This document shows positions 1-6,642 of a DNA stretch of 7,772 nucleotides, piece by piece. The DNA is from Kiritimatiellia bacterium (GTDB taxonomy: Bacteria > Verrucomicrobiota > Kiritimatiellia > RFP12 > DVOR01). How positions within the stretch are numbered: the first letter of the stretch is position 1; each line of letters begins with the position of its first letter. Both the position numbers and the translations under genes were made by a program. Where the stretch lies: contig JAFTHG010000306.1 in assembly GCA_017457555.1 (NCBI GenBank), positions 1 to 7,772 on the forward strand. The letters run 5' to 3'. The notes under the pieces were generated by a model. The model had not been told where the DNA came from, did no database searches, and saw only the letters and a program-made list of their open reading frames with translations.

Positions 1-93
1 CACATGCTTGGCAGGGGCGGTGTCGATCTGTCTCGGACGGAGCGAGCACCGCCCCCATTAGCGTCTTTGCGGTGAAAAATCTGGCAGTGCTGC
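1..93. repeat. Intergenic repeat element, copy 1
   Basis: This GC-rich stretch recurs at 156-248 with about 5 differences in 93 positions, roughly 95% identity by eye. It contains a long inverted repeat whose outer arms are GGGGCGGTG (14-22) and CACCGCCCC (47-55). Inside these are TCG/CGA (23-25 with 43-45) and a short inner stem around GTC-TCG-GAC (30-38), so almost the whole of 14-55 can fold. The remaining part, from about 57 to 93, is not palindromic but is equally conserved. I see no coding potential. It resembles REP-type dispersed intergenic elements in form, but I do not recognise a named family. The element may begin upstream of the window. Confidence 0.8.
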
Positions 94-155
94 ACTCGCC
101 ACGCGCCACTAAAAGCGAGCCTTGCGAGCGCACGTGCCACTGTGGCGTAGCCACC
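94..155. other. Spacer between the two repeat copies, with a small hairpin
   Basis: Non-coding GC-rich spacer. It contains one compact inverted repeat, GTGGC-GTA-GCCAC, at 142-154. A nominal reading frame that crosses this region has no ribosome binding site and runs through both the repeat and the hairpins, so it is not taken as a gene. Confidence 0.5.
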
Positions 156-248
156 CACATGCTTGGCAGGGGCGGTGTCGATCTGTCTCGGACGGAGTGA
201 GCGCCGCACCCATTAGCGTCTTTGCTGTGAAAAATCTGGCAGTCCTGC
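156..248. repeat. Intergenic repeat element, copy 2
   Basis: Second copy of the element at 1-93, in the same orientation and offset by 155 bp. Differences fall at copy-1 positions 43, 48, 53, 71 and 89. In the hairpin, two of these changes (43 and 48) turn G-C or U-A pairs into G-U wobbles and one (53) makes a mismatch, so the fold is weakened but not destroyed. The ~62 bp between the copies (94-155) has no obvious counterpart after copy 2, so this is a dispersed pair and not a clean tandem array. Confidence 0.8.
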
Positions 249-401
249 GGCGCAGCCCCTGCGCAACAAGGCACTCTCCCCTTGGTTTTGACCGAGAGTG
301 GCGAAAGGCTTATCCTTTAAGACAAAAAGCATAACCCATTGATTTTTCAATCATTATCTTACTTCTTCCCAACCTTTGGATAAAAAACTTAAAAATAGTA
401 C
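249..401. other. Non-coding leader region with hairpins, then an A-rich tract
   Basis: Two inverted repeats lie here: GCGCAG-CCC-CTGCGC at 250-264, and CACTCTC...GAGAGTG at 272-278 and 294-300 with a 15-nt loop. Neither is followed by a T-run, so neither is a convincing intrinsic terminator for a gene to the left. Base composition then shifts sharply to AT-rich. An A-rich stretch at about 381-400, immediately before the -35 box of the operon promoter, could act as an UP element. No gene is visible. Confidence 0.5.
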
Positions 402-429
402 TTGTCATACGGAGGGGGGGCACTATAAT
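402..429 (+). promoter_or_regulatory. Sigma-70-type promoter of the envelope operon
   Basis: A -35 box TTGTCA (402-407) and a perfect -10 box TATAAT (424-429) are separated by 16 bp, one less than the optimal 17. The spacer contains a run of seven Gs (414-420), and an A-rich stretch lies just upstream. Transcription would start near 436, giving a 5' leader of about 95 nt before the lipoprotein start at 531. The short spacer and the homopolymer make promoter strength potentially sensitive to slippage in the G-run. Confidence 0.75.
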
Positions 430-530
430 AGCAATATCCTTTGAATAGTAAATCGGTGTTTGCAGATTCTAGAAAGAGGTATTTTTTACGGCATCTTTTG
501 TATAGATGTTGTGAACGAAAGGGTTCGATA

Positions 531-1496
531 ATGAAGAAAGCAACGATTATTACGGGTATTGCTCTTGCTGCGTTGATGAGCGGCTGTGCGGCAGTGAATC
601 CGTTAGAAGTTAAACAAACAGCACGCGACCTTCAGAAGGCTCAGGATGTAATTACTCGTCCGCTTCCTGAATCGCGTTATAAAATTGCAATTTTGTCGAA
701 GTCAATCAAGCACGCGTCTGATCCGTCAAATGATAATTATTTGGCTAGCGAAATGGAAAGTGCTCTTGCTACGAAATTGACGGGGCTTGGTTGGTTCGAT
801 ACGGTTGATCGCAAAAATGGTATCGCTATTGTAAGTGAAGCGATGCTGTCTGGCAACGAGGATGAAATTCCTGAAGCTCAGTTGGCACTTGTGGCAGAAT
901 CGTCTGTTACGTATATTGCTAAACAGGGTTGGAAGCGTACTGCATATGCAAACAAGGCTCGTGGCGCAGAGGTGATTACCGATTTCCGGTTGGTTGACTT
1001 GAGCACGAAGGAGCCAATTTTGGTGAAAAAGTATCGTTCGGCTATTGACGATACCGCAAAGGGGTCTGCTCGTGAGGCAATTACGATTGCTGCAGCAATG
1101 AATGCGACCAAGTTTGCACAGACGTTAGCATCTCGCTTGTTGCCGGAAGGTAAGGTTATTCAAACCCGCGGTGATGGTAAATATGCACAGATTTCGTTGG
1201 GCAAGAACTATCAGTTGACGCCTGAAGTCTCGCGTTGGGCTTGGTGGCCTTACAAGTTCTTGCCTCTTTGGTATGTCAAGGAAACCGTTACACCTGCAAC
1301 CACTGTTGACTTCGTAAAGATTGAGAAGGAAGGTGATGCTTATAACATTCTTCCTCCGTTTGCGAAGGGTAGTGTGATTAGCACTGAGTTGAAGTCTGCT
1401 TGGATTGAGGTCGAAAATTCTGAACTTGCAAATGTCTTCCGCGAAGACAAGGTCATGGTGGCAGAGCCTACCGCTGATGTGGGTAGCGATCTTTAA
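531..1496 (+). CDS. CsgG/LpoB-like outer-membrane lipoprotein with a FlgT-C-like C-terminal domain
   Basis: A 321-residue exported lipoprotein. The start at ATG 531 is preferred over an upstream in-frame TTG because it follows a GAAAGGG-type ribosome site (517-523) and begins a clean signal peptide. That peptide has a KK n-region, a hydrophobic core, and a lipobox ending SGC with the lipidated Cys at residue 19. Residues ~50-200 look like a CsgG/LpoB-type alpha/beta domain: a strand KIAIL, a long helix, then further strands and a helix before SRLLPEG. From ~207 the pattern GKVIQTRGDGKYAQISLG resembles the C-terminal beta domain of FlgT-type proteins. A Trp-rich stretch at ~236-248 (WAWWPYKFLPLWY) may be a membrane-contact segment. 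Assignments are by motif reading only; the function is inferred as an envelope structural or assembly factor. It is the first gene of the operon, 14 nt before the next. Confidence 0.75.
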   Translation: MKKATIITGIALAALMSGCAAVNPLEVKQTARDLQKAQDVITRPLPESRYKIAILSKSIKHASDPSNDNYLASEMESALATKLTGLGWFDTVDRKNGIAIVSEAMLSGNEDEIPEAQLALVAESSVTYIAKQGWKRTAYANKARGAEVITDFRLVDLSTKEPILVKKYRSAIDDTAKGSAREAITIAAAMNATKFAQTLASRLLPEGKVIQTRGDGKYAQISLGKNYQLTPEVSRWAWWPYKFLPLWYVKETVTPATTVDFVKIEKEGDAYNILPPFAKGSVISTELKSAWIEVENSELANVFREDKVMVAEPTADVGSDL

Positions 1497-1510
1497 TTGG
1501 TGAGGTGAGT

Positions 1511-1771
1511 ATGAAATCGAGAATTGCGATTCTGTTATTGCTATTGACATGGTCAATTGGGGCTACGGCGAAGCCTGTTGTTGCAATTGGCGAATTTGAG
1601 CATCGTGTTCGCGGTGGCTCTTCAACGACGCATGCAGTGGTATTAAAGGATCGCATTCTCGATCTCATCCATAATTCCAACAAGTTTGAGGTGGTAGAAC
1701 GAGATCGTTTAAAGGATTTGTTAAAAGAGATGCAGCTTGTTGATGCGGGAATGACCGAGAGGTCTTTGTAA
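1511..1771 (+). pseudogene. CsgG-family protein, N-terminal fragment
   Basis: ATG 1511 follows GGTGAGGTGAG, so ribosome binding is plausible. The signal peptide (MKSR, a Leu-rich core, ATA|KPVV) has no lipobox. The mature part begins with the strand VVAIGEFEHRV. It then gives the very typical CsgG-family signature FEVVERDRLKDLLKEMQLVDAGMTE, in which xVVERxxLxxLLxEQ is the family hallmark. Homology stops at about 1757-1767, and the frame closes at a TAA whose surrounding bases belong to foreign antisense sequence. The product is about 86 aa, whereas CsgG domains need about 200 or more. What appears to be the 3' part of the same gene resumes at 2885. This is therefore the 5' half of a gene broken by a replacement or by a chimeric join. 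Confidence 0.8.
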
Positions 1772-2887
1772 ATGCTCACCAGGTCAAAGGTGGAGAGTTT
1801 AATAAGCCCCTTCTGCATGGCGGGCGAATCAGGTGCGCCACCCAAAGGCATGGTGCGCCCACCATAAGGATACGCGCCACCCAGCACAAGGCGTTCGCCA
1901 GCCACCACCGGCGTCCCATCAGCCGCTACGCCTTTTCCTTCGCCATACGGCCGAACAGGATTCTGCTTGACTTCTCCATTAAGGTATGTCACACTATCAA
2001 TCGTGACGGCATTGCCAGCCGAGTTGTTGCCTAATACGGCTCTTCTCACCAATGGGGGCAGTGCCGTTATCTGTATTTCCTCAACGGAATAGATGCGGTG
2101 GCCGTGAGAGACAGACTCTTTTACGGTTATCTTAGCCGCAGCAAACCCAGGACCAATGCGAACAGGCGCATAGAAGCGCTTAATGCTTTTAACATTGACG
2201 TCACCATATTGATCTGGTCGAGTCTCTGTCAAAATCGCCGTCGCAAACAATTGATCAATCGCTGAAGCGAGTTCGTAATGTTGTTGACGCGTAAATCCAT
2301 TGCTCACAGACTTTGCTACGGCCGCGTTGCTAACCAGCTTGTTCGCCCCTGTTGCGGAAAGCCTTGCTTCTATTCCAGTAGCATTATTAATCAATATCTC
2401 GCCTTTCAGCGACTTTAACCGCTTGTTACTGTCGGCAAAAGATATACCTTCACGCGAGAGTGCGATAAATGTATCGCCCTTCGTCACGTCCGGCATCGGC
2501 TTGGAGCTGATATCCAGTAACTCTTCCGGAAGCGTCTCTTCTGGCGCGGGTGTCTTGCCATTGACTGGAGAGGCGACAAACGAACCGTTCGCTTGTTCGA
2601 AGAGGGGCGTTGCTTCGGCCATCTGACGCACGGCCGCTTCATGCGCTTCTTGGTAGAGCGCAGGATCGGTAAAGTAGTTCTCCCATTTGAGGGCGCGCTC
2701 CTTGAGCACGGTAATCGCCTGCTTGATCTGCACTTTGTCGGTCGTATCGGTAATGCCGAGCTGCTGCGCAAATTCACCCTTGAGTGACAGCGCGTCGCCC
2801 TTGCTGAGGGCCGCATTGAGGCGTTGCACCGCCTGTAATGCTTCACGACGCTTACCTGCGGCATAGCGTGCTTCTGCTTCGGCATTG
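1767..2887 (-). pseudogene. Internal fragment of a large phage/plasmid-type polyvalent protein (LPD3-like domain)
   Basis: On the minus strand the whole insert is one open frame, continuing by chance into the antisense of the flanking CsgG gene (1468-2904). The believable protein has an Ala/Glu-rich helical start (AEAEARYAAGKRREALQAVQ), a helical region, and then a proline/glutamate linker. Next comes a segment (~2065-2412) with the pattern KRFYAPVRI...AAKITVKES...RIYSVEEIQI. This matches the LPD3-type large polyvalent protein-associated domain seen in very long proteins of phages and conjugative elements. The distal part is Gly/Pro-rich (PYGEGKG...GGAYPYGGRTMPLGG). No start or stop signal belongs to the insert itself, so it is a middle piece of a longer gene. 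Its GC content is visibly higher than that of the flanks. Domain naming is from recall of the motif and could be wrong in detail; the foreign character is firmer. Confidence 0.65.
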
Positions 2888-3394
2888 GTTGAAGAATATC
2901 GCATTTTGGAAGAAAAGTTTCAAGATGGGCAGTATTTTGTCGTTGTTGCTGCGCGAGTCTCAAAGCGTAAGATTTATGAGTCTTATCGTTCTTATTTTAA
3001 AGCACTTGATAATCCAACGTTTTATTTGAATGCAAGTGATCGAGAGTTGGCAGATGCATTTAAGCGTTATTTTATTGATAAAGGCGTGGCGATTACGGAA
3101 AATCTGTCGGAAGCGAATTACGTAATTCGCTTAACTGGTCGCTTTGTTGAACGTAAGAACCCTGTATTAGATTCCATGGGGACAACGCTTACAATTACAT
3201 TGGAAGTGTGCTCAACAGATGGTAAAACGACACTTTTTCAACTTCCAACAAAGCGTTTTTCAAAGGATAGTGAGATTTTAACTCAGGAACAACGTCGCGA
3301 TGAGGTTGCGAATCGCGCATTTCGTGATCTTAAAACGGAATTAGACGAAGCCGTTCATCAGATGGTTATTCGCATGTTGGATAATGCTGAGTGA
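2885..3394 (+). pseudogene. C-terminal fragment of the interrupted CsgG-family / FlgT-like envelope gene
   Basis: About 169 codons remain, with no plausible start. TTG 2885 has no ribosome site and lies at the junction, and an in-frame TAG sits at 2864-2866. The segment LVEEYRILEEKFQDGQYFVVVAARV matches the end of FlgT-N/LPP20-type domains, where a 'gyVxxYxIlxExxxdGxYxVxvxaxV' pattern is usual. A second alpha/beta domain follows (NPTFYLN...LADAFKRYFIDKG...ANYVIRLTGRF), ending at TGA 3392-3394. By position and strand this is the 3' part of the gene that starts at 1511. The end of the CsgG domain and the start of the FlgT-N-like domain would be missing, a few hundred bp. The next gene begins 19 nt downstream. 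Confidence 0.7.
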
Positions 3395-3413
3395 TTAATA
3401 AGGAGATTAAGGT

Positions 3414-4601
3414 ATGAAATTAGCACGACACAACGGTTCGTTTTTGTCACTAGGGCTTCTTTTGACAAGTGTTCTTGCGTTCGCACAGACGCCGCAGCCA
3501 TCTTCTCAGCCCCCTTCGACAGTATTAGAGATGATGGATGATTTCCTTCTAGAGAAGGAGTGGGGGCTTGGCTGTAACGAATTGAATGGAAAAACGTTTC
3601 TTGTTGCGCAAGGTACTGCGGTAATAGGAGATGCTCGCGATACAAAAATGTACGGGAGTGCGCGCAAAAATGCTTATGACCGTGCGATGTTAGTCGCGAA
3701 ACAAAAGGTCGCTGAATATTTAGCAACGGAGATTGCATCAAATCCGCTAAATCGTTGGGGGGCTCCTTCTTCCAACTCTGTTGGTGGAATTTTGTTGGAA
3801 CGTGTGATGGCCGATATTAAAGCCGATTTGTGCGCAAAAGGCGTTGATTTAAATGACCTTGAAGGTACGGATGGGAATGAATTGGCGAAAGACCTTGTCC
3901 GCAGTGAACGTTATTCCAAGATGATTAAGATGGTTGCGCAGGCAGAGGTGCTTGGCGTTCAGGCTTTTTGTACGTTCGAATCCGTGAATGAATCGGGTAA
4001 GCCCGAGATGGGCGTGATTGCGGTTTGGAGTCCTCGATTGCACGATATTGCATCGTCAATTGCAACTGGTTTTATGGTAGAGCCTGGGCGGGCAAAGGAA
4101 CGTATCGCAAAGCAAGTTCGAGCACCAAAGGAAACACTTTTATCCTCTTATGGCGTTAGACTTTTTGCAGATCAAAACGGCGACTGGGTTCTTGTTGCCT
4201 ATGGTCAGGGTAATAGCGATGATGAAGCACGCTTGCATGCTACGAGTATGATTCGCGAATTTGCAGGTGAAGTTGTGGCGGTGGCAAGTGCATCTTATAG
4301 TGCAGAAGCATTTCAGGAATATGATGATGGAGCTGAAGGTTATTCTGCTTTGAATGCTTTCTATAAACGAGGGATTGCAGTCGCAGAAACGATGACGATT
4401 GCAGGGATGACGCCGGTTTATGAAACTCGAATTAAACACCCTATGACAGGGAAGGTCGTTAGCATTTGCGTTCAGTCGTGGTCAATTAAACAAGCTGCGC
4501 TCGCGGTTGAAATGATTTCAAGTGGCAAGGGTAAGTTTAAGGCTCTACAAGGGTATTCAAGTGCGGTTGGAATGCCTGGAGATGACTCTTCAATTCAGTA
4601 A
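3414..4601 (+). CDS. Secreted protein with duplicated LPP20/FlgT-N-like module (395 aa), paralogue of the next gene
   Basis: ATG 3414 is preceded by AGGAG (3401-3405), and the 395-residue product has a signal peptide cleaved after AFA (residue 24). After a short helix (MMDDFLLEKEW) there are two related halves. Half 1 (~60-220) has a strand FLVAQGTAVI, a helix NAYDRAMLVAKQKVAEYL, an Ala/Lys helical middle and the strand pair GVQAFC...MGVIAVWS. Half 2 (~255-370) repeats the plan with DWVLVAYGQG, a helix ending MIREFAGEV and GMTPVYETRIKHP...ICVQSWS. The strand-plus-Ala-rich-helix pattern is like LPP20/FlgT-N domains. No catalytic motif is visible. It is about 35% similar by eye to the following protein. 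The role is inferred as a periplasmic or outer-membrane partner of the CsgG-like components; I do not recognise a characterised family member. Confidence 0.75.
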   Translation: MKLARHNGSFLSLGLLLTSVLAFAQTPQPSSQPPSTVLEMMDDFLLEKEWGLGCNELNGKTFLVAQGTAVIGDARDTKMYGSARKNAYDRAMLVAKQKVAEYLATEIASNPLNRWGAPSSNSVGGILLERVMADIKADLCAKGVDLNDLEGTDGNELAKDLVRSERYSKMIKMVAQAEVLGVQAFCTFESVNESGKPEMGVIAVWSPRLHDIASSIATGFMVEPGRAKERIAKQVRAPKETLLSSYGVRLFADQNGDWVLVAYGQGNSDDEARLHATSMIREFAGEVVAVASASYSAEAFQEYDDGAEGYSALNAFYKRGIAVAETMTIAGMTPVYETRIKHPMTGKVVSICVQSWSIKQAALAVEMISSGKGKFKALQGYSSAVGMPGDDSSIQ

Positions 4602-4635
4602 TTTTGTTATGTAAAACAAAGAAAGGAATACTTCC

Positions 4636-6021
4636 ATGAAACACTTACTTATTGCATGTGCAGCAGCTTCAGCATTGGGCTTGGCTGTAGCGCAAGATAA
4701 TGCTGTCGCTTCTGAAGCGATTGCTCCAGAAGAAACCGTGGTTGAAACTTGCCAGGTTCAAGATAAAGACATTCAGGAAATGATTGACGCTTATCTTGCC
4801 GAAAAGGGATGGTCTGGCGGGTACAACACCAAGAAGAATGGCGATGTATTTTATATTGCACAGGGGGCTGCGGTTATCCAAGCGCCTGTTAATGGCGCGA
4901 ATTACATCGGCTCGCGTATGAATGCGTTTAATAAGGCGATGCTTGATGCAAAGAAGCAGATGGTAGAATACCTTGGGACGGAAATTTCCTCTGAGACTGT
5001 TCGCAGCTACCAAGAAGGTGAATTCCCTTCTCCTGAAGCGGTTAAAGAATCTGAAGATTCTACTTCAATTTGTGGCAAGGTAAAAGCATTGCTTCGCGCG
5101 AAGTTGGATACTGCTCTTCGTAGCGAAGGAATTGATCCTTATGCCGCTGGCGCAGAATCTGCTGACGCAGCTAAGAAATTGCTCGCAAGCGAACAGTTTT
5201 CAAAGACTGTCAAGTCGTGCGCTGAGGGCTATGTTATTGGTCTTCAGGCGATTTACACCTGTGAAGGCGGTGTGAGTGGCGATAAGGCCGAAATCGGTGT
5301 AGTTGCCATTTGGAGTGAGAAATTGCAGCAGATGGCTACGTCTGTGATGACGGGACAACCTGTTGCAGGCGTGGCTGCGAAGAAAAAAGTGATCGAGCAA
5401 ATCGCAAAGGATCCAGGTGCATTACTTTCGACCTTTGGTGTGCAGCAGAAGATTGATGAAGCAGGTGACTTGGTTTTGGTTTCCTTTGCGCAAGCAGGTG
5501 GGGCTGCTAAGGGTGCTCAAGGAAAAGCTAAAACTCAGGCAATGACGTTACTTCGCGAATTCGCCGCCGAACAGGTTTCGGTCGCTACGGATATGCTCAA
5601 CGCAGAATCAACCGAAGAGTTTGAAGATGCTACGGAAGAATATCAAGACACAAGTGCATACGCAGAGAAGGTGAAGGCCGTTGCCGAGAAGATTGACATG
5701 GCGGGTATCTCTGTTATTCGCACATGGAAAGCAAAGCATCCGTTGAATGGTCGTACCGTTTATGGTTGCATTTGTGCTTGGTCGCCTAAGCAGGCAAATT
5801 TGGCTACAGGCTTGAAGAAGCGCATGGCCGATACGCCTCGTCAACCTGTGGTTAAGGCAAAGACCGCCCCTGAAAAGGCAAAGGCTGCAAGTGCAACAAC
5901 GAATAAAGCACCTGCTGCCCCTGCAAAAGCTCCTGCAGCAAAGAAGGTGAAGGAACAGCCTAAGCCGACCGCCGCAAATTATAGCGCAGGTGGCATTTCG
6001 GGTGACGAAGATGCTTTCTAA
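4636..6021 (+). CDS. Secreted protein with duplicated LPP20/FlgT-N-like module and Ala/Lys/Pro tail (461 aa)
   Basis: ATG 4636 follows GAAAGGA (4621-4627). The signal peptide ends AVA|Q at residue 19. It shares the architecture of the preceding gene: an N-terminal helix MIDAYLAEKGW; half 1 (~70-240) with FYIAQGAAVI, NAFNKAMLDAKKQMVEYLG and EIGVVAIWSEK; and half 2 (~277-397) with DLVLVSFAQAG, LLREFAAEQV and a KHPLNGRTVYG...AWSPKQA segment. It also has an extra tail (~400-450) almost entirely of Ala, Lys, Pro and Thr, with KAPAAPAKAPAAKK at its core. The tail closes with a glycine/acidic end, GISGDEDAF. The basic tail could span or bind peptidoglycan or another polyanionic surface, which is inference. 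The two genes arose by duplication. The stop overlaps the next start. Confidence 0.78.
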   Translation: MKHLLIACAAASALGLAVAQDNAVASEAIAPEETVVETCQVQDKDIQEMIDAYLAEKGWSGGYNTKKNGDVFYIAQGAAVIQAPVNGANYIGSRMNAFNKAMLDAKKQMVEYLGTEISSETVRSYQEGEFPSPEAVKESEDSTSICGKVKALLRAKLDTALRSEGIDPYAAGAESADAAKKLLASEQFSKTVKSCAEGYVIGLQAIYTCEGGVSGDKAEIGVVAIWSEKLQQMATSVMTGQPVAGVAAKKKVIEQIAKDPGALLSTFGVQQKIDEAGDLVLVSFAQAGGAAKGAQGKAKTQAMTLLREFAAEQVSVATDMLNAESTEEFEDATEEYQDTSAYAEKVKAVAEKIDMAGISVIRTWKAKHPLNGRTVYGCICAWSPKQANLATGLKKRMADTPRQPVVKAKTAPEKAKAASATTNKAPAAPAKAPAAKKVKEQPKPTAANYSAGGISGDEDAF

Positions 6022-6544
6022 GATCATTGGAAGTTTTTTTCTAGTGATGTTCTGTGTGGAGGTCGCTTGTTCGGCCTCCGCACAGGAGTTGTTTCTTGCC
6101 AATCAAGAGTTGGTTTTAAGCCAAAAGGCAACGTTGGTTGAGAACCGCCTTTTTGTGGTTGGGCGTGTGAAATCGAATAGTCGACTGGGGGATTCTATTG
6201 GATTTGACAAGGCTGCGTTGCGGGCATATCAAAACGTTGATTGCTTCCTGTTTAAGAGTGCGCCATGGCCATCGCGTGTAAAGGAAGAAGAGCGCGCTAT
6301 TCTTTGGGAAATGTATCGGTTGGCCGCCCCGTTTAAAGCTAAAGTAGAAGGAGCAACACGCCTCCTTGAATCACGTGATGCAAATGATAAATTTACGGTA
6401 GTTCTTGCAATCCCGATAGAGGAAGTTAAGAAATTGCAGCGTGTATCTGAAGAAGAGCTTTTAATTTTGCTTCAACATTATCGGTCGTATACAGACGTTA
6501 TATTTAAGGAAGATGAAAAAGCGATTTTGCAACTTAAAGAATAA
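6011..6544 (+). CDS. Small exported protein of the envelope operon (177 aa), possible divergent LPP20-like fold
   Basis: The start is placed at ATG 6011, which overlaps the previous gene by 11 nt and is preceded by GGGTGA (5999-6004). An upstream GTG at 5990 would add seven residues in front of the signal peptide and is less likely. The peptide MLSKIIGSFFLVMFCVEVACSASAQE is a clear export signal, probably cleaved near ASA|Q. A Cys at residue 20 lacks a good lipobox. The mature part has a strand RLFVVGRVKS followed by an Ala-containing helix GFDKAALRAYQNV. Later come VEGATRLL and FTVVLAIPIEEVKKLQ, a strand-helix-strand layout similar to LPP20/FlgT-like modules in its neighbours. A charged helical C-terminus ends the protein. 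The family is not recognised. The overlap suggests translational coupling with the 461-aa gene. Confidence 0.72.
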   Translation: MLSKIIGSFFLVMFCVEVACSASAQELFLANQELVLSQKATLVENRLFVVGRVKSNSRLGDSIGFDKAALRAYQNVDCFLFKSAPWPSRVKEEERAILWEMYRLAAPFKAKVEGATRLLESRDANDKFTVVLAIPIEEVKKLQRVSEEELLILLQHYRSYTDVIFKEDEKAILQLKE

Positions 6545-6642
6545 TAGAAAAGTGTGAGTGATAAAATGATTTACGATAAGTGTACATGAAGTGTTGGAGA
6601 TGGTGGACGTGGGGAGGTTTTAACGAGAGAGGATGATACGAG

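Noticed and set aside
1..248. CRISPR-like array
   Set aside because: There are only two copies, each ~93 bp, with one 62-bp spacer. The length is wrong for CRISPR repeats and no cas gene is near.
122..334. Plus-strand reading frame of 70 codons in the left intergenic region
   Set aside because: It runs across repeat copy 2 and several hairpins, has no ribosome site or signal, and its composition reflects only GC-rich repeat sequence.
441..530. Upstream in-frame extension of the lipoprotein gene from TTG 441
   Set aside because: The extension lies in the 5' leader immediately after the predicted transcription start, lacks a ribosome site, and would bury the lipoprotein signal peptide behind 30 non-signal residues.
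1468..2904. A complete 478-aa minus-strand gene spanning the insert
   Set aside because: Its first codons and its last ~100 codons are antisense to the CsgG-family gene. Only the middle resembles a protein, and the ATG at 2904 is outside the insert with no ribosome site.
4603..4620. AT-rich inverted repeat TTTGTT...AACAAA between the two paralogues, as a terminator
   Set aside because: All but one pair in each arm are A-T, the stem is only 6 bp, no T-run follows, and it sits just before a ribosome site in a continuing operon.
5608..6102. Minus-strand 164-aa frame opposite the 461-aa gene
   Set aside because: Cys/Arg/Leu-rich antisense shadow of the Ala/Lys/Pro tail, without a credible start or domain.
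531..6544. A flagellar or true curli locus
   Set aside because: Only fold-level resemblance to FlgT and CsgG is seen. No flagellin, hook, basal-body, curlin, CsgE or CsgF-like sequence is present in the window.
6586..6636. Trp-rich mini-frame (MKCWRWWTWGGF...) upstream of the small membrane frame
   Set aside because: It has sixteen codons and no ribosome site, and its composition comes from a TGG-rich stretch, so it is most likely chance.
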